Shown: positions 6,245-6,764 of the stretch, piece after piece
How the letters are laid out: the number at the start of each line of letters is the position of its first letter
How positions within the stretch are numbered: the stretch's first letter is position 1
Source: an uncultured bacterium
GTDB lineage: Bacteria; Cyanobacteriota; Vampirovibrionia; Gastranaerophilales; Gastranaerophilaceae
Direction: 5' to 3'
Length of the DNA: 6,764 bases
NCBI GenBank assembly: GCA_949299435.1
Contig: CASGAK010000123.1
Coordinates: 1-6,764, forward strand
The notes under the pieces: generated by a model
Databases searched by the model: none
Told to the model about the DNA's origin: nothing
The model's input: only the letters and a program-made list of their open reading frames with translations
Program-made: the position numbers and the translations under genes

Positions 6245-6566
6245 GCGTTGGTACGATCACGATCCGCTATTATTGGAAGTAATTGAGCTTTTAAGAAATT
6301 ATCAAACTGAATTGCACGCTCAAGCTGAAATCTTTTTGGCTAAAATTGAAGAAAAAGTTTCTAAAGAAAAGATAGAAAAATTCTACCAAAAAGCCAAGGC
6401 AATTAACGCTAATAATCGTTGGTATGATAAGGATCCAGTAATCTCAAGAACAGTAGAACTTTTACGTATCGTTCCTCCTGAAGCACAGAAAATTTGTGCA
6501 GAAAACTTTATAAGGACTTTGAAAGAAATGGGTATTGAGTATGAAAGTCCTAACAAAAATGTATAG
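6228..6566 (+). CDS. Uncharacterised protein with duplicated RWYD-DP-ELLR motif
   Basis: I do not recognise a named family with confidence. The 112-residue protein has no signal peptide or membrane segment and is probably cytoplasmic and helical. It contains two copies of one unit, RWYDHDPLLLEVIELLR (7-23) and RWYDKDPVISRTVELLR (64-80), spaced by 57 residues. Each is followed by a helix of about 20 residues (HAQAEIFLAKIEE and KICAENFIRTLKE), so the duplication probably covers most of the protein. A Lys/Glu-rich linker (43-63) joins them. The ATG lies inside the 3' end of murA with a 17-base overlap, and GGAGG at 6214-6218 is nine bases upstream, so it is probably translated from the murA transcript. 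A terminator follows at 6609. The location suggests co-expression with murA, not necessarily a role in cell-wall synthesis. Confidence 0.8.
   Translation: MSPTYKRWYDHDPLLLEVIELLRNYQTELHAQAEIFLAKIEEKVSKEKIEKFYQKAKAINANNRWYDKDPVISRTVELLRIVPPEAQKICAENFIRTLKEMGIEYESPNKNV
6246..6467 (+). repeat. Internal duplication within the murA-linked gene
   Basis: The codons for RWYDxDP at 6246-6266 and 6417-6437 match at 17 of 21 bases, and the encoded 17-residue blocks (6246-6296 and 6417-6467) share 10 identical residues. Similarity continues more weakly into the following helices. This is consistent with an old intragenic tandem duplication, with conserved RWYD, DP and ELLR positions under selection. Confidence 0.7.
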
Positions 6567-6608
6567 AGTCTTTCTGTATTTAGAATAATTTTTCAAATTT
6601 CAAAAACT

Positions 6609-6641
6609 AAAAATCTTCTAATTTTATATTAGAAGATTTTT
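6609..6641 (+). terminator. Intrinsic terminator, 14-bp stem with T tract
   Basis: The arms AAAAATCTTCTAAT (6609-6622) and its exact reverse complement (6628-6641) enclose the loop TTTAT. The right arm ends in five T, giving a U-tract for + strand transcription, and the left arm begins in A, so the structure would also work in reverse. It lies 43 bases after the stop of the murA-linked gene and just before the next promoter, so it closes the murA transcript. The stem is AU-rich and of moderate strength. Confidence 0.8.
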
Positions 6642-6654
6642 ATGTTAATAAATA

Positions 6655-6683
6655 TTGCACAAGATAGAAAATGTTGTTATAAT
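6655..6683 (+). promoter_or_regulatory. Near-consensus sigma-70 promoter
   Basis: TTGCAC (6655-6660) and a perfect TATAAT (6678-6683) are separated by exactly 17 bases. The element directly follows the terminator at 6609-6641 and precedes a ribosome site and start codon at 6730, implying a leader of about 40 bases. This is the best promoter in the window. Confidence 0.7.
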
Positions 6684-6729
6684 AAAAAAGTAGACGATGA
6701 AAACTGATAAAAGATGAAAGGAGCTGGAA

Positions 6730-6764
6730 ATGCAGACTATGATTGAATTTACGGGGGGGGGGGG
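6730..6764 (+). CDS. 5' end of an unidentified gene, cut by the contig end
   Basis: An ATG at 6730 follows AAGGAG about seven bases upstream and lies downstream of a near-consensus promoter. It reads MQTMIEFT before the frame enters the terminal run of 12 G, which is probably artefact, so only about seven codons are genuine. A second in-frame ATG at 6739 is further from the ribosome site and less likely to be the start. The product cannot be identified from so few residues. Confidence 0.5.
   Translation, partial: MQTMIEFTGGG
6753..6764. other. Terminal run of 12 G; likely artefact
   Basis: The window ends in 12 consecutive G, the same length as the G run at 97-108. In a sequence this AT-rich, and exactly at the contig edge, this is best read as no-signal poly-G read ends carried into the assembly. 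Confidence 0.8.

Noticed and set aside
1..6764. Search for CRISPR arrays, tRNA or rRNA genes, insertion-sequence ends and defence genes
   Set aside because: I found no regularly spaced repeats, cloverleaf, transposase, paired terminal repeats or defence-associated domain. The inverted repeats present are short intergenic hairpins.

Overview
The window looks like one complete short contig from a low-GC, AT-rich bacterium. The real sequence appears to run from about position 109 to 6752. The left end is a T-free C/A-rich stretch running into 13 C and 12 G, and the right end is another run of 12 G. These ends are almost certainly sequencing or assembly artefacts. Codon use and A/T-rich spacers are uniform across the genes and nothing looks recently transferred. 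The pilin-like gene at the left end has an N-terminus and a C-terminal 'DGW...DYPW' ending that I associate from memory with uncultured gut Gastranaerophilales (Melainabacteria/Vampirovibrionia). This lineage call is tentative.

Layout from left to right. (1) A 5'-truncated type IV pilin-like (pseudopilin) gene on the + strand. (2) A short convergent spacer holding a perfect 15-bp inverted repeat. (3) A tightly packed minus-strand cluster, in transcription order grpE, dnaJ, a lipoprotein with a predicted seven-bladed beta-propeller, and a small metal-dependent O-methyltransferase. The last three genes are joined by 1-nt and 4-nt stop/start overlaps. (4) A 199-bp AT-rich divergent spacer with candidate promoters in both directions and no CIRCE element. 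(5) On the + strand, murA with a GTG start, followed by a 112-residue protein of unknown function whose start lies inside the murA 3' end. (6) A strong AT-rich terminator hairpin. (7) A near-consensus promoter and ribosome site leading into a gene cut off by the right end after seven codons.

Functionally, grpE and dnaJ supply the nucleotide-exchange factor and J-protein of the Hsp70 system, but dnaK is not between them. Instead they are followed by an envelope lipoprotein and a methyltransferase. MurA catalyses the first committed step of peptidoglycan synthesis. Most of the window is ordinary housekeeping content. The least explained parts are the duplicated-motif protein coupled to murA and the propeller lipoprotein coupled to dnaJ. 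I found no CRISPR array, tRNA, rRNA, insertion sequence or defence system.
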